From Streptomyces sp. Q6 (lineage in GTDB: Bacteria > Actinomycetota > Actinomycetes > Streptomycetales > Streptomycetaceae): DNA of 64,000 nt. Below are positions 42,661 to 52,071 of the stretch, in pieces. Positions within the stretch are counted from its first letter, which is position 1. Every line of letters begins with the position of its first letter. The stretch is taken from contig NZ_CP146022.1 of NCBI RefSeq assembly GCF_036967205.1, positions 8,246,001 to 8,310,000 on the forward strand, read 5' to 3'. The notes beneath the pieces were generated by a model, which made no database searches, was not told the origin of the DNA, and saw only the letters and a list, made by a program, of their open reading frames with translations. The translations under genes were made by a program, and so were the position numbers.

Positions 42661-44925
42661 CTAGCCGCGCGGCCCGACAGGGACGCCGAGCGGCCGTGCC
42701 AGACCCGTGACGCCCTCGTCGAGCCGCTGGAGGTGACGCAGCACACGGAACGTCACGGTGTTCGCGGCCGGCACGCCGAGGCCGTCGGTCTCCAGCATCG
42801 CCGCGATGCTCGCGCCGGACTCGACGGCGGCCGTCGTCGTCTCGTCGTTCACGTGCGCGACGAGCACCTCGATGTTGTGGTCGATGCGCTGCGCGGCGCG
42901 CGCGAGGCGCGGATCGGCCCCGACCCGCTTGCTGTACGGCACCAGCTCGGCCGTCGCCGCCAGCGAACGGGCGTGGTACGCCGACGTCTCCAGGAGCGCC
43001 ACCAGATAGCGGGCCGTCTGGCGGCGCTCGCGCAGCGGCGTGATCGGGTGCGTCAACGGCTGGGTGGACGCCCGCAGTTCGTCGAGCGCGGTGTCCAGGT
43101 CACGGGCCTTGTCGAGGAGGTCGACCGCGGGGCCGCCGCTCAGCTGCTCCACGGCGCCCGCGACCACGTCGCCGAGCCGCTCCAGGACGGTGGCGAGCTG
43201 CTCGTCGGTGTGCCGGTCGGTGCGGACGGGCAGCACGAGCATCGCCGCGATGATGCCGCACGCCGCGCCGAGCGCCGTCTCCTCGATCCGCAGCACCAGC
43301 ACGTCGAAGCTGTAGGTGTTCAGGAGGGTGTACAGCAGGCCCAGCATCGCCGTGACGAAGAACGACATCAGCGCGTACGACAGCGGAGCGGTGAAGAACA
43401 TCGCGAAGACGCAGACCAGGACCAGGACGAACGCGAGCCACGTGTGGTGGCCGACGGCCCCGGCCAGCGCCACTCCCGCGACCACGCCGAGCACCGTGCC
43501 GAGCAGACGCCGGTATCCCTTGACGACGATCTCGCCGGTGGACGCGGTGTTCAGGAACACGACCCAGCAGGTCAGGACCGCCCAGTACCAGCGCTGGCTG
43601 GAGAGGAACTCGCCGCCCACGATGGCGAGCGCCGAGCCGACGGCCACCTGGAACGCGGCCCGGGTGGTGGGCCGCCGCAGCCCGGCGGCGTCGTCCTCGG
43701 TGTCCGCCGCTTCCTTCTCGGCGCCGATGACCGACACGTCCTCCGCGTCGAACTCCTCGCGGGAACGCGTCGTGGCGGGGGAGTCGTCGGACTCGTCCTG
43801 CGGCCCGTCGAGCGCGAGCCTGAGGCCGAGGACCGCGCGGGCCGCCTCACCGATGCCGCGGAACACGTCCTGCACGGCGAGCGTGGTGCCCGGCGGGATG
43901 CACTCCTCGTCGCGGTAGCCGAGGAGCCGGTTGCGGATCTGGGCGACGGCCGTGCCCCGGTTGGCGTCCGCGGGGCGCGCCACCATCAGGTGCAGGGAGC
44001 CGAGGTCGCGGCGGAGCGTCGCGGTCGCCTCGTCCTCGCGGGGCAGCAGCCGCCCGGTGGCCGGGACCGGCGCGTTCGGCAGGTGCAGGGTCAGGGTGTC
44101 GGCGCGCTCGGCGCTGCGGGCGGTCAGGAGCAGCATGCCCAGACGCTCGGCGGCGACCTCGGCGTCCGCGACACGGCGCTGGATCAGTGAGGCGGTCCGC
44201 TCGTCGCCGGTGCCGTCCTCCAGGCGGCCCTGGATCATCAGCGCCGCCTCGTGCAGCCGCGCGGTGTGCCGGCGCAGGTCGTCGAGGACGTCGTCGAGCT
44301 CCTCCGGCGGGGCGTCAAGCAGCCGGGTCTGCGCGCTCACCAACTGCGCGAGCCGCGCCCGGAACGCCTCCCGCAGTCGGCCGAGAACCCGCTGCGGCGT
44401 CTCCGGGACCAGCGCGAACCGGGCCACGGCGCCGCAGGCGAAGGCGATGGCCAACGTGCCGTACAGCGGCGGCAGCCCGTCGACCGTGGCGTTCACGAAC
44501 AGCGACACGAAGTAGACCTGGAAACCGATCAGGCCGAGCGCCGTGCCGCGGTCGCCGAATCTGCGGCTGTACACCGCGCCGAAGATCAGCGCGATGAAGA
44601 ACAGGTCCCCGGCCACGACCCTGCTGTGCAGGAGCGCGCCGAGCGACACCGCCGCGAGGGCCACCGGCAGTCCGAGCGCGAGGGTGACCGCCTGCCCGCG
44701 CACCGTCTTCTCACGGATCGCGAACGTGCCGACCATCGCGGTCATCGCGCCCGCGACCATGAGGGTCACGCCCGTGCCGAGCAGCGCGAGCACGGCGAGC
44801 GTCAGCCCGATCGCGGTGACGGTGCGCAATCCGGCCATCAGGCGCAGCAGCCCCGGGTCGGAGGCCACGAAGCGGTCCCAGGTCGCGGTCAGGGTCGGCG
44901 TCCGCGGTCGCGCCACCAGTGTCAC
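42661..44925 (-). CDS. FUSC family membrane protein
   Basis: A 754-residue inner-membrane protein with two blocks of membrane helices (about 30-165 and 420-560) separated and followed by long helical cytoplasmic parts. The second block (FQVAVGSALAIVGGEFLSSQRWYWAVLTCWVVFLN, GYRRLLGTVLGVVAGVALAG) is the FUSC / aromatic-acid exporter-like domain. Related proteins export aromatic acids or fusaric acid. An acidic insert (about 390-415, ESDDSPATTRSREEFDAEDV) lies between the halves. Monocistronic. Confidence 0.87.
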   Translation of the reverse strand: MTLVARPRTPTLTATWDRFVASDPGLLRLMAGLRTVTAIGLTLAVLALLGTGVTLMVAGAMTAMVGTFAIREKTVRGQAVTLALGLPVALAAVSLGALLHSRVVAGDLFFIALIFGAVYSRRFGDRGTALGLIGFQVYFVSLFVNATVDGLPPLYGTLAIAFACGAVARFALVPETPQRVLGRLREAFRARLAQLVSAQTRLLDAPPEELDDVLDDLRRHTARLHEAALMIQGRLEDGTGDERTASLIQRRVADAEVAAERLGMLLLTARSAERADTLTLHLPNAPVPATGRLLPREDEATATLRRDLGSLHLMVARPADANRGTAVAQIRNRLLGYRDEECIPPGTTLAVQDVFRGIGEAARAVLGLRLALDGPQDESDDSPATTRSREEFDAEDVSVIGAEKEAADTEDDAAGLRRPTTRAAFQVAVGSALAIVGGEFLSSQRWYWAVLTCWVVFLNTASTGEIVVKGYRRLLGTVLGVVAGVALAGAVGHHTWLAFVLVLVCVFAMFFTAPLSYALMSFFVTAMLGLLYTLLNTYSFDVLVLRIEETALGAACGIIAAMLVLPVRTDRHTDEQLATVLERLGDVVAGAVEQLSGGPAVDLLDKARDLDTALDELRASTQPLTHPITPLRERRQTARYLVALLETSAYHARSLAATAELVPYSKRVGADPRLARAAQRIDHNIEVLVAHVNDETTTAAVESGASIAAMLETDGLGVPAANTVTFRVLRHLQRLDEGVTGLARPLGVPVGPRG

Positions 44926-45131
44926 TCCAAGATCGATACGGCGTTCGTGTCCCCGAGCATACGAGGAGGTGAACCCGGTCTTGATGTGACCATGGCCTCG
45001 TCCGTCAGGGACGCGGTCGCGAGCGCTCGAGGCTCGCCGCCTGACGCGGACATGAGGCCATTCGGTTCACGTCGGCGGGGCGCCGCGCGCGTGCGCCCGT
45101 CGTTCGATGGGCGGTATCGCACGATAGTCCG

Positions 45132-45332
45132 ATGATCGATGTAGTGGTGTTCCTGTGCGGAGTCATCGGTGTGGCCCTGCTGACCGAAGCGGCGTGGACG
45201 ATGCGGCGCAGCGTGCAGGAAGGGGGTGACACGACCGCGGTCGTGGCCAAGGCCGTCAGCATCGCGATGGCCGCTTCGCTGTGCGGGGCGCTCGGCCTGA
45301 CCGCGATCCTGGTCTTCGCGGTCGCCCATTGA
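45132..45332 (+). CDS. Small two-helix membrane protein
   Basis: A 66-residue protein with two hydrophobic helices (about 3-23, VVVFLCGVIGVALLTEAAW; about 41-64, SIAMAASLCGALGLTAILVF) joined by a charged loop. No family recognised. It lies between the FUSC and penicillin-binding protein genes, convergent with the latter. Confidence 0.6.
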   Translation: MIDVVVFLCGVIGVALLTEAAWTMRRSVQEGGDTTAVVAKAVSIAMAASLCGALGLTAILVFAVAH

Positions 45333-45377
45333 GAGAGCCGTGTCCGGGTCGGAGAGCTGTGTCCGGCCGGCCCCTGG

Positions 45378-47021
45378 TCAGTCGGCCACAGCTCTGAGCA
45401 CCGCCGCCACGAGCGGTCCCGACGACTCGCCGCCCCGGCCGCCGCGCTGCATCACGGCGGCCGCGGCCAGGTCGCCGTGCCAGGCCGCGAACCAGCCGTT
45501 GGGCTCCTTCTGTCCGATGACCTCGGCGGATCCGGTCTTCGCCCCGACGTCCCCGGCGAGCCCCGCCATGGAGCCGGCCGCCGAACCGGCCGTCGCCGTC
45601 GTGTGCAGCAGATCACGGAGCTGCTGGTGTGCGGCCGGGTCGAGTGTCCGCGACGCCGTCGCGAGCGTGCGGTGACCGATCGACGGCGCGACGAGGTACG
45701 GCTGCCTGAACCGCCCCGTCCGTGCCGTCGACACCACCGACGCCATGGTCAGCGGATTCATCCGGACCCCGCCCTGCCCGATCATCGAGGCCGCCTTCGA
45801 CGCGGCGTGCTCCACCGGCACCGTCCCGTCGAACGCGTCGACGCCGACCGACCAGTGCTCCCCGATGCCGAACACCTCGCGGGCCTGCCGCGCCAGCTCG
45901 TCGTCAGCGAGCTTGCCCGCCTGGGTGATGAAGGCGGTGTTGCAGGACGCGGCGAAGCTGGTGCGGAAGGTGCCGCCCGCGATGTCGAAGTCGTCGACGT
46001 TGTGGAACCGCCAGCCGCCGTACGAAGCGGTCTTCGGGCAGGGGTGCGGCTTGTCCGGGTCGGCGATGTGCTTCTCCAGAAGCAGCGACGCCGTGATCAT
46101 CTTCATCGTGGAGCCGGGCGCGAGCCGCCCTTCCAGCGCGGTGTTCGGGCCGTCGGGACGGGAGTTGGCGACCGCGAGGATCTCCCCGGTCGACGGCTTG
46201 AGCACGACCAGGGACGCGTCGGCGCGCCGGGCGACCTCCCGCTCGGCCGCCTCCTGCACCCGCGCGTCGATCGTGGTCCGCACCTGCCCGGGACCGCCCT
46301 CGGGGACGGCGAGGAGCACCGTGCCCGCCGGGGGCGCCGCGTCCGAACTCGCCCGGCCGCCGGGCACCACCCGCACCTCCAGACCGGGCCGGCCGCCCGC
46401 CGTCCTCCCGTACGACCGGCGCAGCCGCTCCACGACCGCGTGCAAGGAGGGGAACGACGTCGTGTCCAGCGCGCGCCCGGTCCGGTCGGCCGCGCGCACG
46501 GGGGCGGGGCCAATCTCCCTGGTCGCGAGCCGCTTGCCCGCGGTCAGCTCCGGGTGCAGCACGGACGGCTCCCAGCGCACCACCGGCTCCCCGTCCCCGG
46601 CGCGCCGCACCACGGTCAGCGCGGTCTCGTACGCGAGCGGGGCGCGGGCCCCGTCGAACGCGAACTCCGCGCGGACGCCCACCGGAACCCGGGTGCCCCG
46701 CGCCGCCGCGGGAGTCAGCCGCTTCGGTGACAGGTGCGCCCGTTCCCGGTAGTCGCGCAGCGCGGCACCGGCCGCCGACGCGTCCGACGTCCGACGGGCC
46801 GCGCCGTCCAGATCGCCCTCGGTCCACGCGTCGAGGAACCCGTCGGCTGCCGAGCGGACCTCCGCGGCGGACAGCGGACCGGTGCGCGGCTCGTCCCGCC
46901 CGCCGAACACGGCCCAGGCGCCGGCGCCGATCCCGACCAGCGCGAGCGACGCGGCCCCTGCGATCCACAGCGGGCGCCTGCCGGACGTTCTGCTCGGGGT
47001 GTCCTGCTGCTCGCCGCCCAC
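45378..47021 (-). CDS. Penicillin-binding protein, class B-type transpeptidase
   Basis: A 547-residue membrane-anchored transpeptidase. One N-terminal helix (ASLALVGIGAGAWAVFGG), an NTF2-like MecA_N domain (about 50-165), a dimerisation region, then the transpeptidase. The catalytic motifs are STMK (about 297, in LAPGSTMKMITASLLL), SCN (about 352) and KTGSAE (about 493). It cross-links peptidoglycan from outside the membrane. The MecA_N domain also occurs in low-affinity PBPs and in PBPs of beta-lactam clusters, but nothing here points to a cluster. It is last in a run of minus-strand genes after the Mo-oxidoreductase. Confidence 0.93.
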   Translation of the reverse strand: MGGEQQDTPSRTSGRRPLWIAGAASLALVGIGAGAWAVFGGRDEPRTGPLSAAEVRSAADGFLDAWTEGDLDGAARRTSDASAAGAALRDYRERAHLSPKRLTPAAARGTRVPVGVRAEFAFDGARAPLAYETALTVVRRAGDGEPVVRWEPSVLHPELTAGKRLATREIGPAPVRAADRTGRALDTTSFPSLHAVVERLRRSYGRTAGGRPGLEVRVVPGGRASSDAAPPAGTVLLAVPEGGPGQVRTTIDARVQEAAEREVARRADASLVVLKPSTGEILAVANSRPDGPNTALEGRLAPGSTMKMITASLLLEKHIADPDKPHPCPKTASYGGWRFHNVDDFDIAGGTFRTSFAASCNTAFITQAGKLADDELARQAREVFGIGEHWSVGVDAFDGTVPVEHAASKAASMIGQGGVRMNPLTMASVVSTARTGRFRQPYLVAPSIGHRTLATASRTLDPAAHQQLRDLLHTTATAGSAAGSMAGLAGDVGAKTGSAEVIGQKEPNGWFAAWHGDLAAAAVMQRGGRGGESSGPLVAAVLRAVAD

Positions 47022-47104
47022 GGGGCCCTCCGCCCTGCCGCACCTGATACCGACGCCTCACCGTAGGGCGGTGTGCGGCCTGGCTTCCTGCGGGAGTGCG
47101 CCGT

Positions 47105-47523
47105 TCAGGGCGTGCTCGCCGCGCGGACCGCCGCCGCAGCCACCACGCGCAGGCGCCGGTCACGCACGCGACCGCGCCGAGCAGCAGGCCCAGGCCGCGC
47201 GGATAGTCGAGCGGCAGGACGGAGGGGTTGCCCGGCCGCCCCGGGCGCAGCAGCACCGGCACCGCGACCAGGACCAGACAGCCCGCCGTGATCAGCCCGG
47301 CGCGCAGTGCGCCGCGTGCCTGGCCGCCCCCGAGCAGCAGACCGACCCCCATGACGAACGGCACCAGCAGCCCGTCGTGCACGACCACAGCCCCGGCCAG
47401 CCAGAGAGCGACCTCGGCGGGCGTGCCCGTCCGTGTCCCGGTGAACAGCTCCGACACACCGATCGCCGCGACACCCACGCCGACAGCCCCGAGCACCAGG
47501 CGGAGCAGCAGAGTCCTCGTCAT
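47105..47523 (-). CDS. Small integral membrane protein, 3' end uncertain
   Basis: From ATG 47523, which overlaps the stop of the Mo-oxidoreductase (ATGA), about 125 residues form a convincing membrane protein with four hydrophobic segments ending GLLLGAVACVTGACAWWLRR. After that the frame runs open, arginine-rich, deep into the penicillin-binding gene and cannot be real. One missing base near 47130-47140 would give the ending AAVRAASTP and a stop at 47105. The co-transcription suggests a partner of the membrane-bound Mo enzyme. Confidence 0.6.
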
Positions 47524-48647
47524 GCGTCGAGCACCTCCAGCCGGGAGACCCACTTCGTCTGGAGGACCCCCGGCCGGTTCGGCGCGATGATCCGCGCCGG
47601 GAATCCGTGGTCCAGGGAGAGCACCTCCCGGTTCAGCCGCAGCGCGAGGAGCGTCAGGTCGTCGCGGCTGTACGGCCGGTCCAGCTCCGTCACCCGGTAC
47701 GCCCCGCCGCGCTGCAACGACACCACCCGAAGGCGTGCCCCGTCCGGCACCCCGGCCCGCGCCAGCAGGTCACGGATCCGCACACCTTCCCAGTGCGCCG
47801 TCTTCGACCATCCCTCCACGCAGGCGATCGGCAGGGTCGCCGCGTGCTGCGGCAGGGCGCGCAGCTCCGCGAGGGAGAGGGAGTACGGCCGGGGCCCGCT
47901 CACCGTCAGCCGCCAGTCGGCGAGTTCGTCACGGCGGACATGGGCCGCCCGCGCCGTCCGGTTCACCGGCAGCCCCTGCGGGCCGTGGTCGGGGTGGCGG
48001 GGCGCGAGCAGCGTGAGGTTCTTGAGCACCGTGACCGACTGCCCCGCGGTGACCGCGGTGACGGTACCGACGGCGAACCCCATCCCGATGAGCAGCGAGC
48101 GCCGGTCGGGACCGTCCACGGACGGTTCCCTCGGAGCGCGCCAGTGCCCGGCCACCACCGGCGCCTTGACGGCGAGATGCAGCAACAGGGATCCCACGAT
48201 CACCCAGGCGAGCGCCCAGTGCACGGCACGGAACGAGAATGGCCACGGGTACCACTGCGCCGTGTTGAGCAGGCCCATGGACACCTCGAGGAGCGTCGCC
48301 GCGACGAGCACCGCGATCGACAGCCGCTCCAGGGCGTGCGCGACGGACCGCACGGGCGGCCACACGAGCAGCCGTGGATACACCGTCCACAACTTGGCGA
48401 GCAGCAGCGGGATCGCGGCGATCCCGCTGATCACGTGCGCGCCCTGCGTGACCCGGTATCCCCACACCGGCCGCGTCGGCAGCCATCCCGAGAGCCGGGC
48501 GGGCGGCTCCTGGAGGTAGTGGCTCACGAGCCCGGTCGCGAAGCAGACGAGGATCGCGACACCGAGCAGCCGGCCGATGACCGTGGCCGTGCGCGGATCG
48601 TGCAGCGGCGCCCGGATGGCGGGCGGCCGGGGAAGACGGAGGTTCAT
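47520..48647 (-). CDS. Membrane molybdopterin oxidoreductase with N-terminal cytochrome b561-like domain
   Basis: A 375-residue protein. Residues about 20-190 hold five or six helices with histidines (GYRVTQGAHVISG, SFRAVHWALAWVIVGSLLLHL) able to bind b-type haem. The C-terminal part, about 215-375, is a sulfite-oxidase-fold Mo domain, with the ligand Cys in LPIACVEGWSKTAHWEGVRI and the ending PNRPGVLQTKWVSRLEVLD. A hydrophobic stretch (RSLLIGMGFAVGTVTAV) links them. Electrons would pass between quinol and an extracytoplasmic substrate. The start is ATG 48647; another ATG lies 9 bases upstream. Confidence 0.88.
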   Translation of the reverse strand: MNLRLPRPPAIRAPLHDPRTATVIGRLLGVAILVCFATGLVSHYLQEPPARLSGWLPTRPVWGYRVTQGAHVISGIAAIPLLLAKLWTVYPRLLVWPPVRSVAHALERLSIAVLVAATLLEVSMGLLNTAQWYPWPFSFRAVHWALAWVIVGSLLLHLAVKAPVVAGHWRAPREPSVDGPDRRSLLIGMGFAVGTVTAVTAGQSVTVLKNLTLLAPRHPDHGPQGLPVNRTARAAHVRRDELADWRLTVSGPRPYSLSLAELRALPQHAATLPIACVEGWSKTAHWEGVRIRDLLARAGVPDGARLRVVSLQRGGAYRVTELDRPYSRDDLTLLALRLNREVLSLDHGFPARIIAPNRPGVLQTKWVSRLEVLDA

Positions 48648-48845
48648 GCCCCCCATCCGACCGCCCACCGCCCCGATTTCCCAGCTTTCGCGGCATTACG
48701 GAAGTCTGACGCGTCGTCGGTACTGCCCTGAGGGGGATGCCGCGCGACGCCCCACGGTGGCTTCGCTTGTGTGGGACATCGACACCGGCGCTCGCCGCGA
48801 CGCGCGCGAAGCCCTCCGACCGCGTACGCCTGCGCCTGCCCGCCC

Positions 48846-48950
48846 CGACGCGCGTATCCGACCGCGTTCTTCTGCCGCCACCTGCGCGGCCGCGACAGCG
48901 GACTCCTCGACGGTCCCTCGACGCGCTTCCCCGAGGTCGACTTCACCTGA
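48846..48950 (+). pseudogene. C-terminal remnant of an alpha/beta hydrolase
   Basis: The frame ending at the TGA 48948-48950 reads AYPTAFFCRHLRGRD, then SGLLDGPSTRFPEVDFT, resembling the C-terminus of Streptomyces acetylhydrolase/lipase-like alpha/beta hydrolases (FFDxHLRGR...LLDGPS...PEV). Nothing upstream in 48660-48840 restores a catalytic domain. A one-base shift at C4 48843-48846 may also be present. No gene is otherwise seen in 48648-48985. Confidence 0.4.
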
Positions 48951-48974
48951 CGGGCGACCGCCGGTGTGATCCGG

Positions 48975-49007
48975 TAGCCTCGACCCACCACGCCGCACAG
49001 CGTGGTG
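48975..49007 (+). promoter_or_regulatory. Promoter -10 and inverted repeat before the HTH gene
   Basis: TAGCCT at 48975-48980 resembles a -10 box. CACCACGC (48986-48993) and GCGTGGTG (49000-49007) form a perfect 8-bp inverted repeat just downstream, about where transcription would start, 32 bases before the GTG of a DNA-binding protein gene. An autoregulatory operator is likely but inferred. Confidence 0.5.
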
Positions 49008-49038
49008 AAGGGGGGTCAGACGGGATCGGGAGGCGCGG

Positions 49039-49611
49039 GTGCCGGAGCGCAACATCGAGTTCGGCAAGCTCGGCGCGCGGGGTCTCAAGGGTCACGAGGC
49101 CGTCGCCCGACAGCTCGACCGGCTCGCCGGCTTCGTCGTCACCCCCGTCACCGCACGCCGCGGACTCCTCGCCCGCCTGCACTACCTGACCCGCAGCGAC
49201 CACGCCCGCGCCGCTGCCCGCGCCGCGGGACTGACGGTCACGGACCGCACCCTGAAGGCCTGGCTCGACGGCACGCGCCGCCCCTCGGTGAAGAACCTCG
49301 CGCGCATCGAGCAGGCCTACCGCACGGTCCGCCGCCGGAACGTGGCCCGCCATCTGCTGGCCCGCCTCAACCGCGCGGGCCGCGGCACCCGGGTCGAGAT
49401 CCACCCCCTCAACCAGTCCCAGGTGCCCAGGCCGCACCAGCGCGTGGTGGAGTTCCGCGCGCTGAACGTGCGGCACTGGGACGCCGTCGTCGCGGCCTGG
49501 GCCGCGTCCGACGACCGCGCCCTCGACGACGCCTGGGTGGAGCAGATCGTCGACCTCGGCTCCCAATGGGGTGCCTACGAGTTCGTCACGAACGTGGGCT
49601 TCGCGGCCTGA
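49039..49611 (+). CDS. Helix-turn-helix protein of unknown family
   Basis: A 190-residue basic protein. Residues about 35-95 look like a helix-turn-helix with long flanking helices (RGLLARLHYLTRSDHARAAARAAGLTVTDRTLKAWLDGTRRPSVKN), followed by RTVRRRNVARHLLARLNRAGRG and a C-terminal domain ending LGSQWGAYEFVTNVGFAA. The style resembles DNA-binding proteins on actinomycete plasmids and integrative elements. I considered the telomere protein Tpg, but its typical motifs are absent. GGGAGG precedes GTG 49039. Confidence 0.68.
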   Translation: MPERNIEFGKLGARGLKGHEAVARQLDRLAGFVVTPVTARRGLLARLHYLTRSDHARAAARAAGLTVTDRTLKAWLDGTRRPSVKNLARIEQAYRTVRRRNVARHLLARLNRAGRGTRVEIHPLNQSQVPRPHQRVVEFRALNVRHWDAVVAAWAASDDRALDDAWVEQIVDLGSQWGAYEFVTNVGFAA

Positions 49612-49624
49612 GCCGCGGGACCGT

Positions 49625-50500
49625 TCAGCCCAGACCCAGCGCGCCCATCGTCAGGTCGGCCATCGCCGCCTCACCGCGCGCGTTCGGATGCACCGGCACG
49701 AAGTTCGTGCCGAACAGCGCGGGTTCGACCCAGCGGGTGCCGATCGGCTGACAGGCGTCGTGCCCCTCGGACGCCGCCGCGAGATCCACGTACGTCGCCC
49801 CGGTCTCGGACGCCGCCCGCCGCACCGCGCTGTTGAGGTGGGTCTGGATGTCGCGCACGTACGGTACGTCGCCGGAGGCGATCGGCATCTTCAGGAAGCA
49901 GCCCGACCGCGCCGTGGCCGGCATGATCCACGGGTAGCCGAGGACGGCGACGCGGGCCTTGGGCGCCTTGTTCTTCACCGCTTGCAGCGCGCCCTTGACC
50001 GCCGGATACGTCTTGGAGTCGATGTCGCCGCTGAACTTGTCGCCGTACTGCGTCTTGCAGGGGCTGCCCTGGCCGCCCGACAGGACGCCCGCCGTGGCGC
50101 AGGCGAGGATCGTGTTGATGAAGGTGCTGTTGTCGTTGCCGCCGATGGTCAGCGTGACCAGGCGGGTGTCGGCGCCGAGCGCGTCGAGCTGCGGCGCGAC
50201 CCCCGGGTACTGCGACCCCGCGAAGTCCTTGGTCTGCGCACCGCCGCACGTCACGTCCTTGAGGGCGGCTCCGGTCCGTTCGGCTATCACGTGCGGGTAG
50301 TTGGCGGTGGACCGGGCGCACAGCAGGCTCGCGGACGGATCGAGCGGCAGCACGCCGGAGGCGGCGCTGTAGCTGTCACCGAGCGCGACGTACGGAAGGG
50401 GCTGCTCGGTCGCCTGCGCCGGAACGGCCAGGCCGAGCACCGCCGCACCCGAGGCGAGGGCCGAGGCCACCAGGCGGGTGCGGACAGCGTGAATCGCCAT
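49625..50500 (-). CDS. Secreted SGNH/GDSL hydrolase
   Basis: A 291-residue exported esterase/lipase-like enzyme. Residues 1-30 are a signal peptide ending in PAQA|TE. Block I is ALGDSYSAASG (nucleophile Ser about 43), block III is TIGGNDNSTF (about 118-127), and block V is VPVHPNARGEAAMA with the catalytic His (about 272). Six or more cysteines could form disulfides, as in Streptomyces SGNH lipases. Likely substrates are lipid or other acyl esters outside the cell. Confidence 0.92.
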   Translation of the reverse strand: MAIHAVRTRLVASALASGAAVLGLAVPAQATEQPLPYVALGDSYSAASGVLPLDPSASLLCARSTANYPHVIAERTGAALKDVTCGGAQTKDFAGSQYPGVAPQLDALGADTRLVTLTIGGNDNSTFINTILACATAGVLSGGQGSPCKTQYGDKFSGDIDSKTYPAVKGALQAVKNKAPKARVAVLGYPWIMPATARSGCFLKMPIASGDVPYVRDIQTHLNSAVRRAASETGATYVDLAAASEGHDACQPIGTRWVEPALFGTNFVPVHPNARGEAAMADLTMGALGLG

Positions 50501-50753
50501 CTGTTGCTCCTTCGAAACCGGCTCGGCTCATGGCCAAGTTCCGTATGAGACAGGTGAGTTCAGCGCTGATAGTTGAAAGTTACCGATGAGTTTGAAAATG
50601 AGTCAATAGGCGTGCACGCAGTCCTGAGCTGGGACGTCGAGGAGAGGAGAGCGGGGCTCACGGGTTTCGCCCGGGGGATGGCGTGTGATCAGATGTGCGC
50701 CACGCAGGATGCGGCCTCTGGGGAGGGGTCGAGGGGTGGGGAGAGGGCCAGCG

Positions 50754-52049
50754 GTGACGCACGCCGTCGAGGAGACAGTTCAGCCGTGCCCGCAGTGCGG
50801 GGACACCATCAGATCGGACGCCCGGTTCACGACCTGGTGCACCGGCTGCGACTGGAACGTGGACCCGGCCGCGCCTGACCCGCACACCGGTCGGGTGGAA
50901 CGGGCGCGCCGCACACTGGCCAGGCGCCACGGCGAGCGGCTGCTCGGGGAGTTGACGGCGGGCGGCGCGAGTTCGACCCGTGAGGCACGGCCGGTCGCCG
51001 CGCGCCGGGACACCGCGAGCGTCGCCGCGCTCGCCCTGGCCCTGGCCGTGCACGCCGTGACGCTGGCGTTCGCCGCGGTCGGCGCCTGGATGCTGGTCAC
51101 CGGCTGGGGCCACACCTGGCGGCTCATCGGTGCCGTGGTCCTGCTCGCCGTCGCCTGGACCCTGCGGCCCCGCTTCAGGAAGCTGCCCGACGACCGGCCC
51201 GTCCTGTACCGCGAGAGCGCGCCCGCGCTGTTCGCCCTGGTGGACGAGGTCGCCGCGGTGGCCGGAACCCGGGGCGTCGACGCTGTCGTCCTCGATCTCC
51301 AGGTCAACGCGAGCGTCACCACGTACGGCATCCGCGGTCGTCGGCTGCTGAACCTGGGCATCCCGTTGTGGGAGATGCTCGGCCCGCGGGAGCGCGTCGC
51401 CCTGCTCGGGCACGAGCTCGGCCACTTCGGCAACGGCGACACCCGGCACGGCGTGATCGTCGCGCAGGCCCTGCGCTCGCTGGACACCTGGCGCTACTTC
51501 GTGGCCGCCGCACCGCGTCCGACCCCGCTGGAGGCGGTGCTCAACCTGCTGCGCCTGCCGCCGCGGATGCTCGTCACCGGCGTGATGCTGCTGCTCGACG
51601 GGCTCACCCTGCGGGCCGCTCAGCGCGCGGAGTACCTGGCCGACACGATGGCGGCCCGCGCGGCTTCCACGGACGCCGCCGTACGCCTCATGGACCTGCT
51701 GCTCGTCGCGGCGTCCGCCGAGGGCATGCTGCGCCGCGAGGCGAACGCCCGGCAGGTCACGTCCCACGCCTTGGACGCCGACGGCCTGTGGGGTCGGCTC
51801 GCCGCCCACACCCGGTCCGTGCCCGAGCGCGAGTACGAACGCCTGCGCCGGGTCGGCGTCCGGCGCGGCCACAGCGTCGACTCCACGCACCCGCCGACCC
51901 ACCTGCGCCGCAGCCTCCTGACGGCGGGCGAGCCGCTCGCGGCCGCGGTCCGCGTGGACACGGCACGGGACGAGGCGGTGTCCGGGGAACTCTCCGCCGC
52001 CCGCGCGAGACTCGCGCGCGAGCTGCTGCGCGACGGCGTCGGGAGCTAG
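50754..52049 (+). CDS. M48 family membrane metallopeptidase with N-terminal zinc ribbon
   Basis: A 431-residue protein. A zinc ribbon (CPQCGDTIRSDARFTTWCTGC, about 12-32) precedes membrane helices (about 85-145), then the peptidase domain with HELGHFGNGD (zinc His-Glu-x-x-His, about 219-228) and the third ligand Glu in AEYLADTMAA. HtpX/Ste24-like enzymes cleave membrane or misfolded proteins. GTG 50754 is preceded by GGGAGAGG; an upstream ATG at 50685 would add an arginine-rich extension. Confidence 0.88.
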   Translation: MTHAVEETVQPCPQCGDTIRSDARFTTWCTGCDWNVDPAAPDPHTGRVERARRTLARRHGERLLGELTAGGASSTREARPVAARRDTASVAALALALAVHAVTLAFAAVGAWMLVTGWGHTWRLIGAVVLLAVAWTLRPRFRKLPDDRPVLYRESAPALFALVDEVAAVAGTRGVDAVVLDLQVNASVTTYGIRGRRLLNLGIPLWEMLGPRERVALLGHELGHFGNGDTRHGVIVAQALRSLDTWRYFVAAAPRPTPLEAVLNLLRLPPRMLVTGVMLLLDGLTLRAAQRAEYLADTMAARAASTDAAVRLMDLLLVAASAEGMLRREANARQVTSHALDADGLWGRLAAHTRSVPEREYERLRRVGVRRGHSVDSTHPPTHLRRSLLTAGEPLAAAVRVDTARDEAVSGELSAARARLARELLRDGVGS

Positions 52050-52071
52050 GGGGCCGGCGCCCGGAGGCCCG

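Noticed and set aside
49039-49611. Telomere-associated protein Tpg
   Set aside because: The protein is basic and has a helix-turn-helix, but the typical Tpg N-terminal and C-terminal segments as I know them are not present, and no tap gene is adjacent.
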